From: Artemisia argyi
Taxonomy: Eukaryota > Streptophyta > Magnoliopsida > Asterales > Asteraceae
Assembly (NCBI GenBank): GCA_030686995.1
Contig: CM060692.1
Span: forward strand, 11,451,465 to 11,515,464
Direction of reading: 5' to 3'
DNA length: 64,000 nucleotides
Part shown: one piece after another, positions 23,684-35,027 of the stretch
Layout: every line of letters starts with the position of its first letter
Position numbering within the stretch: the stretch's first letter is position 1
The notes under the pieces: model-generated
What the model saw: the letters and a program-made list of their open reading frames with translations, nothing else
The model's database searches: none
What the model was told of the DNA's origin: nothing
Position numbers and translations under genes: made by a program

Positions 23684-24610
23684 ATGTCTTCGCGCATCAA
23701 GGACCTTGCTCACTTAAAAATCCCTCTTGAAAGTATACTATCAGCCACCAAGAACTTTGATGAAAAAAATGTTGTCGCCAGATCAGGTGGAATTGTAAAG
23801 ACATACATGGGAGAGCTCTTGTGGTCCGGTGAGTTGATAATTATCGATGCTCGGAGGTTTAATAAGGATAGAGATGAAATGTTTTGGACCGAGGTTTCGA
23901 TGCTTTCAAGTCTCAAGCACCAAAATCTGGTTTCATTACTTGGCTTTTGTGATGAAAATGGTGAAAAGATCATCATAACTAGGCATGAGATGAAGGGAAG
24001 TCTCGGCAACTTTCTGAGTGATGCTACGTTGTTGACATGGGAGCAAAGATTGAAGATATCGGTCGGTCTTGCGCAAGCGTTGAGCTACATTCATTATGAC
24101 GAGCCACGCGATTTTAGCGTAATACATCGATGCATCAACAGTGCCACAGTTTTGTTAAATGATAACTTCGAGCCCAAGTTATCTTGCTTTGAAAGGTCAA
24201 TGAAAATTGAAGCATCTCAAAGGCACCATTCTTTCCATACTAGTAAAGTAATAAAGAATGGGTATACAGACCCAACTTATGAAAAGACTAAAAGTGTGAA
24301 CCACAAGACTGATATCTACTCCTTTGGGATATTGTTGTTTGAACTATTGTGTGGTAGGCAATCAGTAATTGACGACCATGATAATAAGTATTTGGCTCCG
24401 GCGGTCATTTTCCATTATAGAAAGAAAATAGTCAATGAGATGATTGACCCGGATCTATGGAAACAAATTGATCCGCAATCATTCAACGTTTTCGCAGAAA
24501 CAGCATATGGCTGCTTGAATGAAGAACAATTGCAACGCCCAAATATAGGTGAGATTGTTGCAAGACTTGAGAAAGCATTGGAACTCCAAATGGCAGGCGA
24601 AAATAGGCCT
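23684..24610 (+). CDS. Exon: kinase domain 3 (pseudokinase)
   Basis: 309 codons starting MSSRIKDLAHLKIP and ending in GGCCT|GTAAGG. The beta-3 lysine is Arg (DARRF), HRD is HRC, catalytic Asn is Thr and DFG is CFE; the glycine loop reads SGGIVKTY. ATP-dependent catalysis is therefore unlikely, but the regulatory fold blocks (YSFGILLFELLCGR, LQRPNIGEIV) are intact. The following intron carries a T run and a TATCATAATAAGTA block homologous to the sequence after exons 1 and 2. A 54-bp phase-0 exon at 24741-24794 (starts EHSVVAAEVEG) links it to the next kinase. Confidence 0.75.
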
Positions 24611-27600
24611 GTAAGGCTTTTTTTTTTTTTTTTTTTTTCCTTTCAAAACTGTATATCATAATAAGTATTCTATTCAGAATAACTTTTTATTTAGAACTAA
24701 TAATGATAGTCTACTTATTACTGTATCTATGATGCTAAAGGAACACTCAGTAGTTGCGGCCGAAGTTGAAGGTACATCATCCAGTCAAGAGAAGGTAATT
24801 TTTTCTTATAACACTTTTTGTAAGTCACTCATCGAAATTTTAAAAAAGAATTGAGATTCTCCTTATGTTGAAGGCTTGAAACCAATGATAGGCCACATTG
24901 TGTCTAAAGTTGGGGAAAATCACAGTTGCCAACTATTGTTCTAACATCTAGCTATTTTCGAGTGTAATACACAAGACCCTCTTTTTTAAGTATCTCCCAA
25001 CATTTTTTCTCTATGATAAACTTTTATAATGGAGTTATTTACCTCAGTTTAGTGTTTCACCATATGAATCTGCACACTTTTTAATGGCATCTTGTTCGAT
25101 ACATATAGGGAACAGTTACCTCCGTCTTTACAGGCGTTGAATCCCATGTCAGCAAAAAGACAATGTCGTCCCTCAAAGATCTTTCTCAGTCAAAGCTAAG
25201 CATTGAAGATATAGAATCCGCAACCAATGGATTTGCTCATGAAAATATCATTAAAAGATTTGGGTTTGGAAGGATTTACAAAGGCCGTCTCTCGCATTCC
25301 AAACAGTTCATCGATATTATTGCAAAGTGGTTCTCTTATAAATTTGATACGAGAAAAGAATTTTGGACGGAGCTTTCAATGCTTTCAAGTCTCGAACATA
25401 AGAATCTAGTGTCTCTTATTGGCTTCCATGATTCTAAGCTTAACAAGTTTATCATATACAAGATGGAGGCCAACGAAAGTCTAGACAACCATCTAAATGA
25501 CCAGACCCTCACATGGATGCAAAGGTTGAAGATATGTCTTGGTGTCGCAAATGCATTGAGTTACATCCACTATGACGCTGGACGCGATTTTAGTGTCATA
25601 CATTGCAACATCAAGAGCTCAAATATTTTACTAGATGACAAATGGGAACCCAAGCTATCTGGTTTTGAACTTTCATTGAAAAATACAGTAGCTCGGAGGC
25701 ACCGTCTTCTTCTTACTCGTGATATCATTGAAAATGTATACATGGACCCAAAATATAAAAAGACTGGTGGTGTGACACACAAGTCAGATGTGTATTCATT
25801 CGGTGTTGTACTACTTGAAGTCTTGTGCGGAAGGAGCGCAGTAGATGAAGACGAGTTGGGAGAGGGGTTATTAAGTAAACTGGCCAAATCTAGTTTGGAT
25901 GATTTGATCAATCCGCATTTACAAAAACAGATGGATCCAGAAGCATTCAAAATCTTCTCACAGACGGTATTTTACTGCTTACAAGAGGAACGGGCAAAGC
26001 GTCCGCATATAGATCAGGTTGTCAATAGACTTGAGAAAGCTTTGCATCTCCAGCGGAAACATGAAAATCCAGTTGACAGTACATCATCCAATCGGTTGAA
26101 GGTAATTAATTTCCTGAAACTTTTGATTTAAGGCCATTTGAAGGTAAAAAAACTTTTGATTACTAGTTGTTATATTGTCTGGTTTAACAAACACAGTATT
26201 AAAACTGTGATGTTTCAATATATGACTCTAATTTCACACACTTGGCCCACTTTATTTATTTATTTATTTTTTTATAGTTTTGTTATTCAGGCAACCACAA
26301 ATCAAATGTAATATTCTTTTTTGACTTTTATCTAGAAACGGCTAATATCTTTACAAAAGTCATCAAAGAAGGGAAACCGATAACAGCATCATATACAAAC
26401 CTCCAACCTATGCACAATAACAAACTAATGTGCTTCAACTTGGGCCTAATTCATTCATTATGTGAAAGATGGCATATCTATTTTATCTCACTGGGTCTTC
26501 AAATTTTAATCTTGTCACATGTCTTGATCTTTTGTTAGATGTATCTTTAGGTTTAGTTTTAGGGATGACAATCATTTTCCTAATAGTTTCTTAAAACAAA
26601 TCAACTGTTTCTTTGGACGTTCTCATTTTTTATAAATGTTAGTCAATTATAATCTTTTCTTTAATTTCACTACGATCCTTACTAACATTAATGTGGTGCT
26701 GCATGCCTCCATAATGTTGCAGGAGCAGAATTTGGAACACTTGAAGATTGGACTTGATGTTATAAACGAGGCTACCAAGAATTTTGACGACGCATATTGC
26801 ATCGGGTCAGGCGGATTCGGTAAAGTGTACAAAGCAGATCTTGAACATTTCGATAGCAGTAATTCCTCGTTGATAGATGGTTTGAATAAGTGCGATTTAC
26901 CCAGAAAACGAAGCATGGTAGCCATAAAGCGCATTCACAATCAACAAGGAGAACAAGGGTTCATTTCAGAAATTGAAACTCTAACTACTTGTAAGCATGA
27001 TAACATAATCTCCCTTCTTGGCTTTTGTTATGAAGGTAATGGTTCAATGATCCTAGTGTATGAGCATGCTTCTAAAGGAAGTCTTGAAAACTATTTAGGA
27101 AACAGTGATGCAATGACCAATCTTACTTGGGTGCAACGTGTAAAAATATGTCTTGGTATTGCACATGGTTTGAATTACATTCACAACAACACAGATCATG
27201 GCAAACAAAAGATGATACACCGTGACATCAAAAGCGATAATATTCTATTGGGAGATAATTGGGAGGCAAAGATTGCGGATTTTGGGCTCTCCAAATTCCA
27301 CCCAGCGGATCAAGCAGCCAGCACTATCTATACCAATACGATTGCGGGTACATATGTGTATTTGGATCCAGAATATGAGAAGTCTGGCAAGCTAAATAAG
27401 AAATCTGACATTTACTCTTTTGGAGTGGTGTTATTTGAAATCTTGACCGGGAGGTTGGCCTACGATTTTGATAAGGGGATTGCACCCATTGCACGGCATC
27501 ATTTTGAGAAGGGAACGCTAATGGAAATTGTTGATCACAAGATAAAGGAAGAAACTGATGAACATATCTTTTCTTTAAGTAAAGGACCCAATAAAGAGTC

Positions 27601-30600
27601 TTTGGACATATTTTCAAAAATCGCTTTTCGATGTATAGCAGAAACTCAAGTCAAACGTCCATCAATAGATGTTGTCATCAACGAACTCAAAAAAGCTTTA
27701 AAACTTCAGGTAAGAAATGGATTTAAAGTATAACTTAATAATCTCCTCATATTCTTCATCATAGTATGTTACATTTCATATATTTTACTATGTGTAAATT
27801 ATTACTGTACTATTTTAACCATCAGACTACTACTCGATTTTCCAATTAAGTTTTTTTAGACCTTTACTTTCGTGACTTATTATTTTAACATGAACTTGCA
27901 GACTGAAAAACTGAAATTGAAAATAAACATCTGAACGCATTTTAGATGGCAAGTATGTCATTCCGTTTTTAACTTACCAAATCGACTGACTCTCCAATGA
28001 TTCACAGGAGAACCACAAGGACAGCCTCAAACTGTCACTTGAAGACATAAAGTTGGCAACGCAAGACTTCAGTCAAGACAATATCATTGGACGTGGAGGT
28101 TTTGGTAATGTGTACAAAGGAGCTACACACGCTGATGGACATAATATCTTTGCTGCAAAGCGGTTAGATAGGAAGTCTGCTGAAGGAGAAGCTGAATTTA
28201 TGACAGAGCTGGAAATCCTTATGGAGTATAAACATGTAAATGTCATTGGTCTTGTAGGATACTGTGATGAAGAGAATGAGAAACTTATTGTTTACGAGTA
28301 CGCATCCAGGGGAAGTCTTGATAAGTACCTAACCGATGATAGTCTCACGTGGGTGATGCGGCTTAGAATATGCATCGATATTGCAACCGGGTTGGAGTTC
28401 CTTCATGGAAATGTTTCAGGTCCAGAAATGGTGATACATAGGGACATCAACAGCAGCAATATTCTACTGTTTGACGATTGGAAAGCAAAAATTACTGATT
28501 TTGGGCTTTCCTTAGTATGTCCAACAAGTCAGGACATAGACTATCTCATCGACAATGTTACAGGCACCATCGGCTATCGTGACCCACTATACTCAAAAAC
28601 AGGCTTCTTAACCAAAGAATCTGATATATTTTCGCTTGGTGCAGTTTTATTTGACATATTGTGTGGGAAACTATCATCCGAAAAACTAGATGATGAGTAT
28701 TCTTATTTACCCTTTTTGGCTAAACAACACTATTATGAAGGAAAACTTAATGATTTAGTGTTTGAGGGTATAAAAGAACAAATTGTGCCACAGTCATTTG
28801 TAACTTTTACAATGATTGCCCTTCAATGCTTACATCACAGGAGAGAAAGACGACCAACAGCTAAAGAAGTGGTCATACAACTTAAGAAAGCATTGGAATT
28901 CCAGGTAAGTTCTATATTTTGACAAAATTGGCCTTTAACTATATATCCATTTAACCTCTTAGAAAGTAATTGTATGAAACATGAGTTTACTGATTGATTA
29001 ATGTATATCCAGGAGGATTATGAAATATGGGAGAGCAAATTGCCTAAAGACTATAAAGTAATAATCAAGATATCAAAGTGCCCAGAGATCTATTTCGCCA
29101 GAAAGAAAGAGGACACAGTGGTAATCAATTCGTTTATATATCTCAATTATTTTGTGTTTCCAGTGTTTTATGCATCTTTTACTTTTTGAGGGACAGTTAA
29201 AAACCATACATGCATTTATACATAATACAAATCGTTTCTGAATTGATTTATGTGGTATAACAGCTGCTGTCATTCGATGGTAAACGGGAAAGAAATGAAA
29301 TGGTATCAGCAACAACGTTTTCATATAAAAACAGTTGTCCACTAAAGTGGCAATCTCTTCCGGAATCAAGGTTCTTCTCTGTTTCTCTCTACCCTGGTTA
29401 TAAACTTAGTATAATATATCTATCTTCTTTATTGTTAAATAGTTACACCTTACAAGCTATATACGGTAGCATAAGAATTTGTTTATATATTTAGTTTTTA
29501 CTTTTTTTTATATTAACAAGTTTTAGTTTTAGGGAAAAAAAAGCAAAATATAAATCTTTTTGTTAGAAATTGGATATGCAGACTGAGTGAAAACTAGTGG
29601 ACACCCACATGCATTAACAAATTTGGTATTTTCATGTCACCTAATATACCCCATGTTTGGTGTATCGATGATATGTTTGATAATGTCTGCTCTTTGGAGT
29701 CCATAGCTAGTCGATTTTATAAAGCCACTCAGTGCAGAATGAAGGGGACGACCTTGATGTTGTGTTGGGGTGAACATCGGCAATTTGGGGCTGTTTTTGG
29801 TTAAAACCAAACCTCAAACCGAAGGTTTGTTTTTACATTTTTCAAAACCAAACCCTGAACCGAAGTCAGTTTGGTTTTTCTTTTTCTTTTTTTTTGTTTT
29901 TGTTTTTTTTTGTTTTTTTTTTTGTTTTTTGTTTTTTGTCTTGTTTTGTTTTTTTAATTTGGTTATTCGAAATGTTTTTTCGTTTTTCCATACTAATGGT
30001 ATAAACTTAATTTCACAATGATTAGCCGATAACAAAATTAAATATATTTGAGTTCATTTTTGCATCGAAAAACAAAATAGACGTTACATATAACGACGAG
30101 AGAAAAACTATTTTGGTGGGGCAATTGATATGCGATAAAGAAAAATAGACCTTACGATTTTTAAAATTTTTAGATAAAGAGATATGTCTTACGAATATTA
30201 TATGTGTATATCTTATTTTGACACTTTTGTAAGCATTTCGATGAAAACTTAAATGCATATTTTCTAATAGTTTAATTAACTACGGGGCGTTTCGGATTTT
30301 TTGGTTCTATGAAACCAAAAGCCGAAGCAAAAATTGTGGTTTTTTAAAAACTCAATACCGGACCAACGGATTTTGAAGTGGATCACCTTTTTGGGGCGTT
30401 TTTTTTGGGGGTTTTTGGGTTTTGGTTCAGTTCTTGGGTTTTCTTGCTCACTCATAGTGTTGAAAGCGTCAACTTGTGTTTTGGGTAGAGAAATGCGGAT
30501 GCACATAGTCGGGTTAGGCGCAACATTAAAAGAAGATGAAGATTTAAATCTTGATTTCTCGGGTACCTTATCTATATATCATAAAAAGAAAGTAGATTTG

Positions 30601-33264
30601 AAAGATACCAAAGAAATGCTATAGGCTTGTCTACATCACAACTAATAGAGAAAACGACTACTAGATTAGACTAGACTAGACTGCTAGTCTTCGGCAGGAC
30701 GTTTTAATGCACAAAAACTTCGGGACTCAGGCTTTTTGAATAAAAAATTCTTAAAACAATTTTTATATGAATAAAAGATCATTGACATTTTCCAGACATT
30801 TATATGTTACAGATACAATAAATTTATAATATGAATTACAATTATTCTTCTGAAAAAGTGTATCTATTATTATTAACTAGAAGATTACTCAAGCATAGCG
30901 ATGATTTAATATAGTTTCCAACAAAATCTAGTTGCGTCAATTTGCTTGTGCATATATATTTATTCCTTTTGTGTATCCTTTTGGGTTTATTTATTTCTTT
31001 TGTGTATGTTTATGGGTGTGGTTTAAAGGTAGCAATCGTTTGTGTGTGCATACGTGAATTTTTCTAATATTTTTTAAATAAATATTATGACAACAATCAA
31101 GTAGATTTTTAGTAGTTTTGGTTTGGTTTGTCAGTTAGGTGTGTTTGTTATGTGTGTTTGAATCACGTTTGTGGCTCATTTACTTGAATAATACTTATTT
31201 CACTTTTCAATTGTAGCCTCTATAGCTTGAGATAATTTTGAAAATATATTGACTATCATTTTACAAAATATTGTATGTATTCTATATATTAACTCTAGTT
31301 CGGGTCCACCTAAATTTGTTACATTCACTGTATTTCATGCCATGTATACTTTATAAGTGTTTATAGATAATAGTTTTTTTTTTTTTTTTTTTTTTTTTTA
31401 ACAGCTAGTTGTAGTTAGTGATTCGAGGCCACAATGACATCCAATTGGGCATTATGCAAGTAGTTAGTAGTTAGTGTTTATAAATAATAGTTTTATTACC
31501 TGTGCATAGCAGTGACAACAAATCAACCGCTTGTCGTATTTCTTTTCTTTTTTTTTTCTTTCTGATTTTTATCATAGAATGATTTCCCGTGATGGTGATG
31601 TAAAAGAAGGGAAAAAGTGGTGGAGTAAAGGAGAGTGGAGAAAGTTTGTGAATTAAATTGTAATAAATAATGAAAAATATTGCATTTTATAAGTAAGAGT
31701 ATTTTAGTAAATCCACTTATGTCATTTTGTAAGTTTTAAGTAAAATAGTTGAATAGCTTTTGCTATAGATTTTGTCAAAAATAATTTTTAAATTTAAAAG
31801 TTGAAGTGTATATTTGGGGGAGTAAAAGCTATAACTGATGAAGACATGGATATTTATTGATAATACGTGCAGGTTCGATACAGTAGTGGAGATGTTTGAT
31901 ACTTCTAACCTGATGATCGAAATCAATACAAGAGCTCAATTTTTATCTCCAAATGTTGTTTATGGGGTATATTTAGTCTTCAAGTTTCATGACTCAAGAA
32001 ACTTGTCAAGTAAACCTCTGTATGTTAACCTAAAGTATAAAAATGAGTGCGAAAGTCTACATGCATATTTTGCAACAAGTAGAGACAAGGAATGGATGAT
32101 GATTGAGTTGAATCAATTTTTGAATGAGAAAGAAGTTGTTTATAAGGTTCTCCTTGAGGGTTTTTCATCGGACTATTGTGGAGATGGTACAATTTATGTC
32201 GAAGGCATTGAATTTCGAGCCATTAACAATGTAAGTTTGAAAATACTCCTTGGTTCCTAATTTATCTTCCTTGTTATATATTGTATAAAGTGATGGATAT
32301 ATGGAGAGAAATAAAAATCATGTTCTAAGTTACATGCATATACCATGATTCTTATACAGGTGAAACATGAAGAAATCGAAGAGTTTAGGGAAGTCCAACA
32401 AGTCCTGAAATCAAACTTCATTGCGGATCAGGTGCAACAATTACAGGCTAAGTTTGAAAAAAGATTTAAGAAATGCGGTAACCGTGACGAATTGTTCTGG
32501 TTTGGTGAAGTAAATGGAATTAAACTTCTTATGCTTTCGGCCAAGGCAGCTTTGTACAACTTTTCTAATGTGGATCTTTTTATTTCAAAACCATCACGCC
32601 AGTCCAGGTTTGCTTTACAACAAACTTTTCGTAACTGTACATTCACTATGAGCTCATCTATGGTTATCCAAATATTTCAAAATTTTCTCTATCAAATACT
32701 AGATTCCATAATTTTAGATCTTAACCTTCATTTTGGTCTGATAAAATATTGATGATTCATGAATAGATGGTTGGCAAAAGTTTCATTTCTTAGATTTGGT
32801 TTTTTGTGCCTTCAAATTGTACATTGTTTTATAATCATATAATATACTTTTAATGCAGATTTCGGAAGGTGGTTGAGTTTTTACCACAAAAAGTGTTTCG
32901 TATCAATTGCACAATTGAAAGTCAAATGTTATCCCCTGATACTGACTACACGGGTTACCTTGTGTTCAAGATTTCAAAAAAATGTCAGGGCTTGCACTGT
33001 CCGGTGAAAGTACGAGATCTACTCCACCAAGAAAACAATGAGGCTGAATATTTCTATTTTATTACCCCGAGCCGATTGAATACAAATGATATTACTCGGG
33101 TACCAAAACAAAGGGAAGATGGATGGATGGAGATTCAGCTTTGGAACTTTAACTCAACTCATGAACTTGAGAATGATTCTCTTTCAATAAATATAAAGTT
33201 TACAAGTCTTGAAGGACCTATGTCTGGTCTCATTGTTTGTGGCCTTGAGTTTCGGCCATTGTAA
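23684..33264 (+). CDS. Multi-kinase PP2-fusion protein (4 kinase domains + 2 PP2 domains), predicted
   Basis: Exons by my reading: 23684-24610, 24741-24794, 25109-26101, 26723-27709, 28008-28904, 29013-29120, 29264-29370, 31873-32230, 32360-32607, 32859-33264. Every junction has GT and AG, all phases agree (phase 0 except two phase-2 joins inside the PP2 part), and no stop interrupts; the product would be about 1,694 residues. Order: pseudokinase, 18-residue linker, pseudokinase, kinase with canonical residues, kinase with canonical Lys/HRD/DFG, PP2 domain, PP2 domain. No signal peptide or membrane segment, so probably cytosolic. Kinases phosphorylate Ser/Thr; PP2 domains are phloem lectin-like and may bind glycans or proteins. 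Single- and double-kinase PP2 fusions are known to me from Asteraceae annotations. Whether one transcript spans all exons is inferred; internal ATGs, for example at 25163, allow shorter genes. Confidence 0.55.
25109..26101 (+). CDS. Exon: kinase domain 4 (pseudokinase)
   Basis: 331 codons from the acceptor ATATAG at 25108 to AAG|GTAATT. An internal ATG at 25163 (MSSLKDLSQSKLSIED) looks like a former gene start, but the 18 codons before it are open and in phase with the upstream linker exon. The beta-3 lysine is kept (IIAKWF) and so is the catalytic-loop Lys and Asn, but HRD is HCN and DFG is GFE, so the two aspartates needed for catalysis are missing. The tail VDSTSSNRLK resembles the linker after kinase 3, suggesting repeated duplication of kinase-plus-linker units. 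Confidence 0.75.
26723..27709 (+). CDS. Exon: kinase domain 5, catalytically complete
   Basis: 329 codons between TTGCAG|GAGCAG and CTTCAG|GTAAG. All landmarks are present: GSGGFGKVY glycine loop, VAIKRI lysine, SEIETL helix-C Glu, HRDIKSDN catalytic loop, ADFGLSK, LDPEYEKSG near the activation segment end, and SFGVVLFEILTGR. It resembles plant RLK kinases of the CrRLK1L type without their ectodomain. This is the best candidate for an active Ser/Thr kinase in the cluster. The N-terminal codons before GAG (including the ATG at 26636) are intron or optional start sequence. Confidence 0.85.
28008..28904 (+). CDS. Exon: kinase domain 6, likely active, altered catalytic loop
   Basis: 299 codons between TTCACAG|GAGAAC and TTCCAG|GTAAG. 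Glycine loop GRGGFGNVY, lysine in FAAKRL, helix-C Glu in MTELEIL, HRD and DFG (TDFGLSL) are kept, and the GTIGYRDP segment is normal. One oddity: the catalytic loop reads HRDINSSN, so the Lys that usually contacts the ATP gamma-phosphate is Asn; activity could be reduced. It joins in phase to kinase 5 and to the PP2 exons. The first ATG-free start shows it cannot be a separate gene without an upstream exon. Confidence 0.85.
29013..32230 (+). CDS. Exons: first PP2-like domain
   Basis: Exons 29013-29120, 29264-29370 and 31873-32230. The linker starts EDYEIWESKLPKDY, a segment I know to connect kinase and PP2 parts in this family. The PP2 core follows: WQSLPESR | FDTVVEMFDTS, INTRAQFLSPNVVYGVYLVF, WMMIELNQF and YVEGIEFRAI, the usual PP2 beta-strand motifs. 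Phloem protein 2 is a chitooligosaccharide-binding lectin of sieve elements; related domains occur in defence proteins. The 2.5-kb intron 29371-31872 holds degraded repeat DNA with T-rich and AACCAAACC motifs. The 29001-29189 and 29300-29494 open frames read into introns and are not separate genes. Confidence 0.8.
29371..31872. other. Long intron with degraded repeat DNA
   Basis: Contains AACCAAACC/GGTTTGGTTTT type sequence at 29800-29930 and 30285-30460, short T runs and a T25 tract at about 31375-31399. The inverted GGTTTTT/AAACC content suggests hAT-derived debris, but I found no matching ends or TSD. No coding frame in it convinces me. Confidence 0.4.
32360..33264 (+). CDS. Exons: second PP2-like domain and stop
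   Basis: Exons 32360-32607 and 32859-33264, joined in phase 2 (CAGTCCAG|GT...TGCAG|ATTTCGG). It begins with a charged, probably coiled segment (EEIEEFREVQQVLK, QVQQLQAKFEKRFKK), then GEVNGIKLLMLSAKAALY, the standard PP2 NGKKxxMLSA entry, then FRKVVEFLPQKVFRI, TDYTGYLVFKI and GWMEIQLWNF, ending GLEFRPL-stop, a typical PP2 C-terminus. This ends the multi-kinase gene; a second PP2 domain after a first complete one is itself unusual. Confidence 0.8.
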
Positions 33265-34458
33265 AACAATATTTAGTATTATTTGTGTTTACTCAGTGTG
33301 GAAAAGGCTTTTGGTGTTACACCCGGATAATTATAGAAAGAGTAAATTTCAAACACCGTCATGTGGTTTGTTCAAATTGCAGATTGAGTCTTTATCTTTT
33401 GATAGTGCAAAGGCAGTCCATGTGACAATTTTTTTATTTTTATTTTTATTTTTTTTTTGGTAAAAGGTGTTATTATTCTTAAAAACATTTAAATACATAG
33501 GATGTAAGTGAATATCATATCTAAGCCCGTTACATAGACGGGGAAAACAAATGCACCATTTTTGCTTCAAACCAAACTTATTATGTCTAAACACTTTGCG
33601 CGTATGAGACTTATAACTAGTGTGCTACTAAACACATAATGTTTAGAGTATGATATCAATAGTTAAATTTAAACAAGACCAACCACCATGTCAGTTAAAT
33701 AAAGTCAAATTCTTCGTGCAACCAAAAACTATGCAAAATATTAATCGATATTAACACATAATGAAAAAATGTGTAAAATCTCGTGCACGCGCGTGCACGG
33801 GTATTATAACTATATAAGTTTTAAAAATTATATATCATTTATTAATTTTATAGAAAAATCTTATACGTTACAAACTATGGATTTATGAATTTCATAATAT
33901 TTAACTTCAAAACAAAGTTATTGAAATATTATTACTCGTTATACTATCTACCCAAATCATGGGTGTGTACGGGTTCTAAAACTAGTTATAATCCATATAT
34001 ATTATATAATAAAATAGGCTCGGTTTGGTTTTTACGGTTCGGTTTTTGGACAAAAACCAAAATTGAACCTAAGTTTTTGGTTTTTAAGAAAGTAGAAACC
34101 CGATTGTTAGTTTCGGTCGGTTATTTCGGTTCGTTTTTGTTGGTTTTTGATTTGGTTTCAGCTTTTTTGTTTTTCTAGCTCACCCCTACCAAATGGGAAG
34201 TTTATGGGCCAAGTGGGTTTGGGTCAGATTTGATAGAAAAAATTTATATTGGATGCTATTGGGTTGGGTTGGGTTCTGTTGACTCGTAAACATGCTATGC
34301 TTTTTATTAATCTTTTTATTACTTTATTCTGTTACAATTGATTTTGAACCTTTATATACTTGGATCACTTTCGACCCGTTCTAGTTTAAACCAAGTTGTT
34401 AGAGTTCCATGTTCACCTTCTTCCGTGAACTTTTGTTACACAAATTTGGCCAAAGACA
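33265..34458. other. Intergenic with transposon remnants
   Basis: Contains the 3' flank of the PP2-kinase gene and, at about 34010-34190, dense GGTTTTT/AAAACCAAA motifs and a CTAGCTCACCCCTACC end resembling a hAT right terminus. I could not find the partner end. No gene seen. Confidence 0.4.
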
Positions 34459-34495
34459 CACTACAAGGATCAGGAGAACAGGCGACGAGCTGTTT

Positions 34496-34877
34496 CCCGT
34501 CGACATTATGTCGACGGCATAAGGCAGAAAACGACAAAAAAAACGCTTGACCGAGCTTCACTGCGTTGAATTTTTCATAATCGTATTTTCCCGTCGACGG
34601 GAACATTTTAACATATTTTTTTAGCCTCAATAATTCACCAAAGTTGGGCGCGAAATTTACCCGCTAATATATTCCCGTCGACGTGTCGACAGGAATATAT
34701 TAATAACGTTTTATCCCACAATTAACGTGTGATTAAGCATAATAATTATTACGTTTTAAGAGTCCCGTCGACATGTCGACGGTAGTATATTACTAATTAT
34801 AAATATTTTTAATAAATGGGTAAAATATTGGGCGGGATATTTTCCTGCTTTCTTGTTCCCGTCGACATGTCGACGGG
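34496..34877. promoter_or_regulatory. Left subterminal palindrome cluster of the CACTA element
   Basis: At least five copies of a GTCGAC-centred palindrome (CCCGTCGACATGTCGACGGG and variants) at 34496-34521, 34590-34601, 34674-34691, 34763-34782 and 34858-34877. In En/Spm such repeats are the binding sites of the TNPA-type regulator; this role is inferred here. Confidence 0.75.
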
Positions 34878-35027
34878 AATATATCTTCAAAAATCAGGCT
34901 ATATATATCCTCACAAATACATTCCCGTCTCATTTTTTTTACCAATATATACATTCTCACAAAATTCTTTCCGTCTCATTTTACACATCTCACAAATAAT
35001 TCAATCGTCAATTCTTACAAGACACAC

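Larger units (their letters stand above)
23101..24610 (+). repeat. Segmental duplication, copy B (upstream region plus kinase exon 3)
   Basis: Partner of 18628-20211. Sequence identity is complete over roughly the first 470 bp of the exon, then scattered differences, then clear divergence after about 24356. Confidence 0.85.

Noticed and set aside
24600..24661. Kinase 3 frame continuing past GTAAGG with a poly-Phe tail
   Set aside because: Reads into the intron over a T run; the conserved donor and the in-phase linker exon are better supported.
32428..32646. Minus-strand ORF opposite the PP2 exon
   Set aside because: Shadow of the PP2 coding exon; the same applies to other antisense frames over the kinase exons.
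29757..34190. A hAT element bounded by TTGGGGTGAAC and CTCACCCCTAC
   Set aside because: The flanking 8-mers do not match and the interval would contain the PP2 exons; the ends belong to different remnants.
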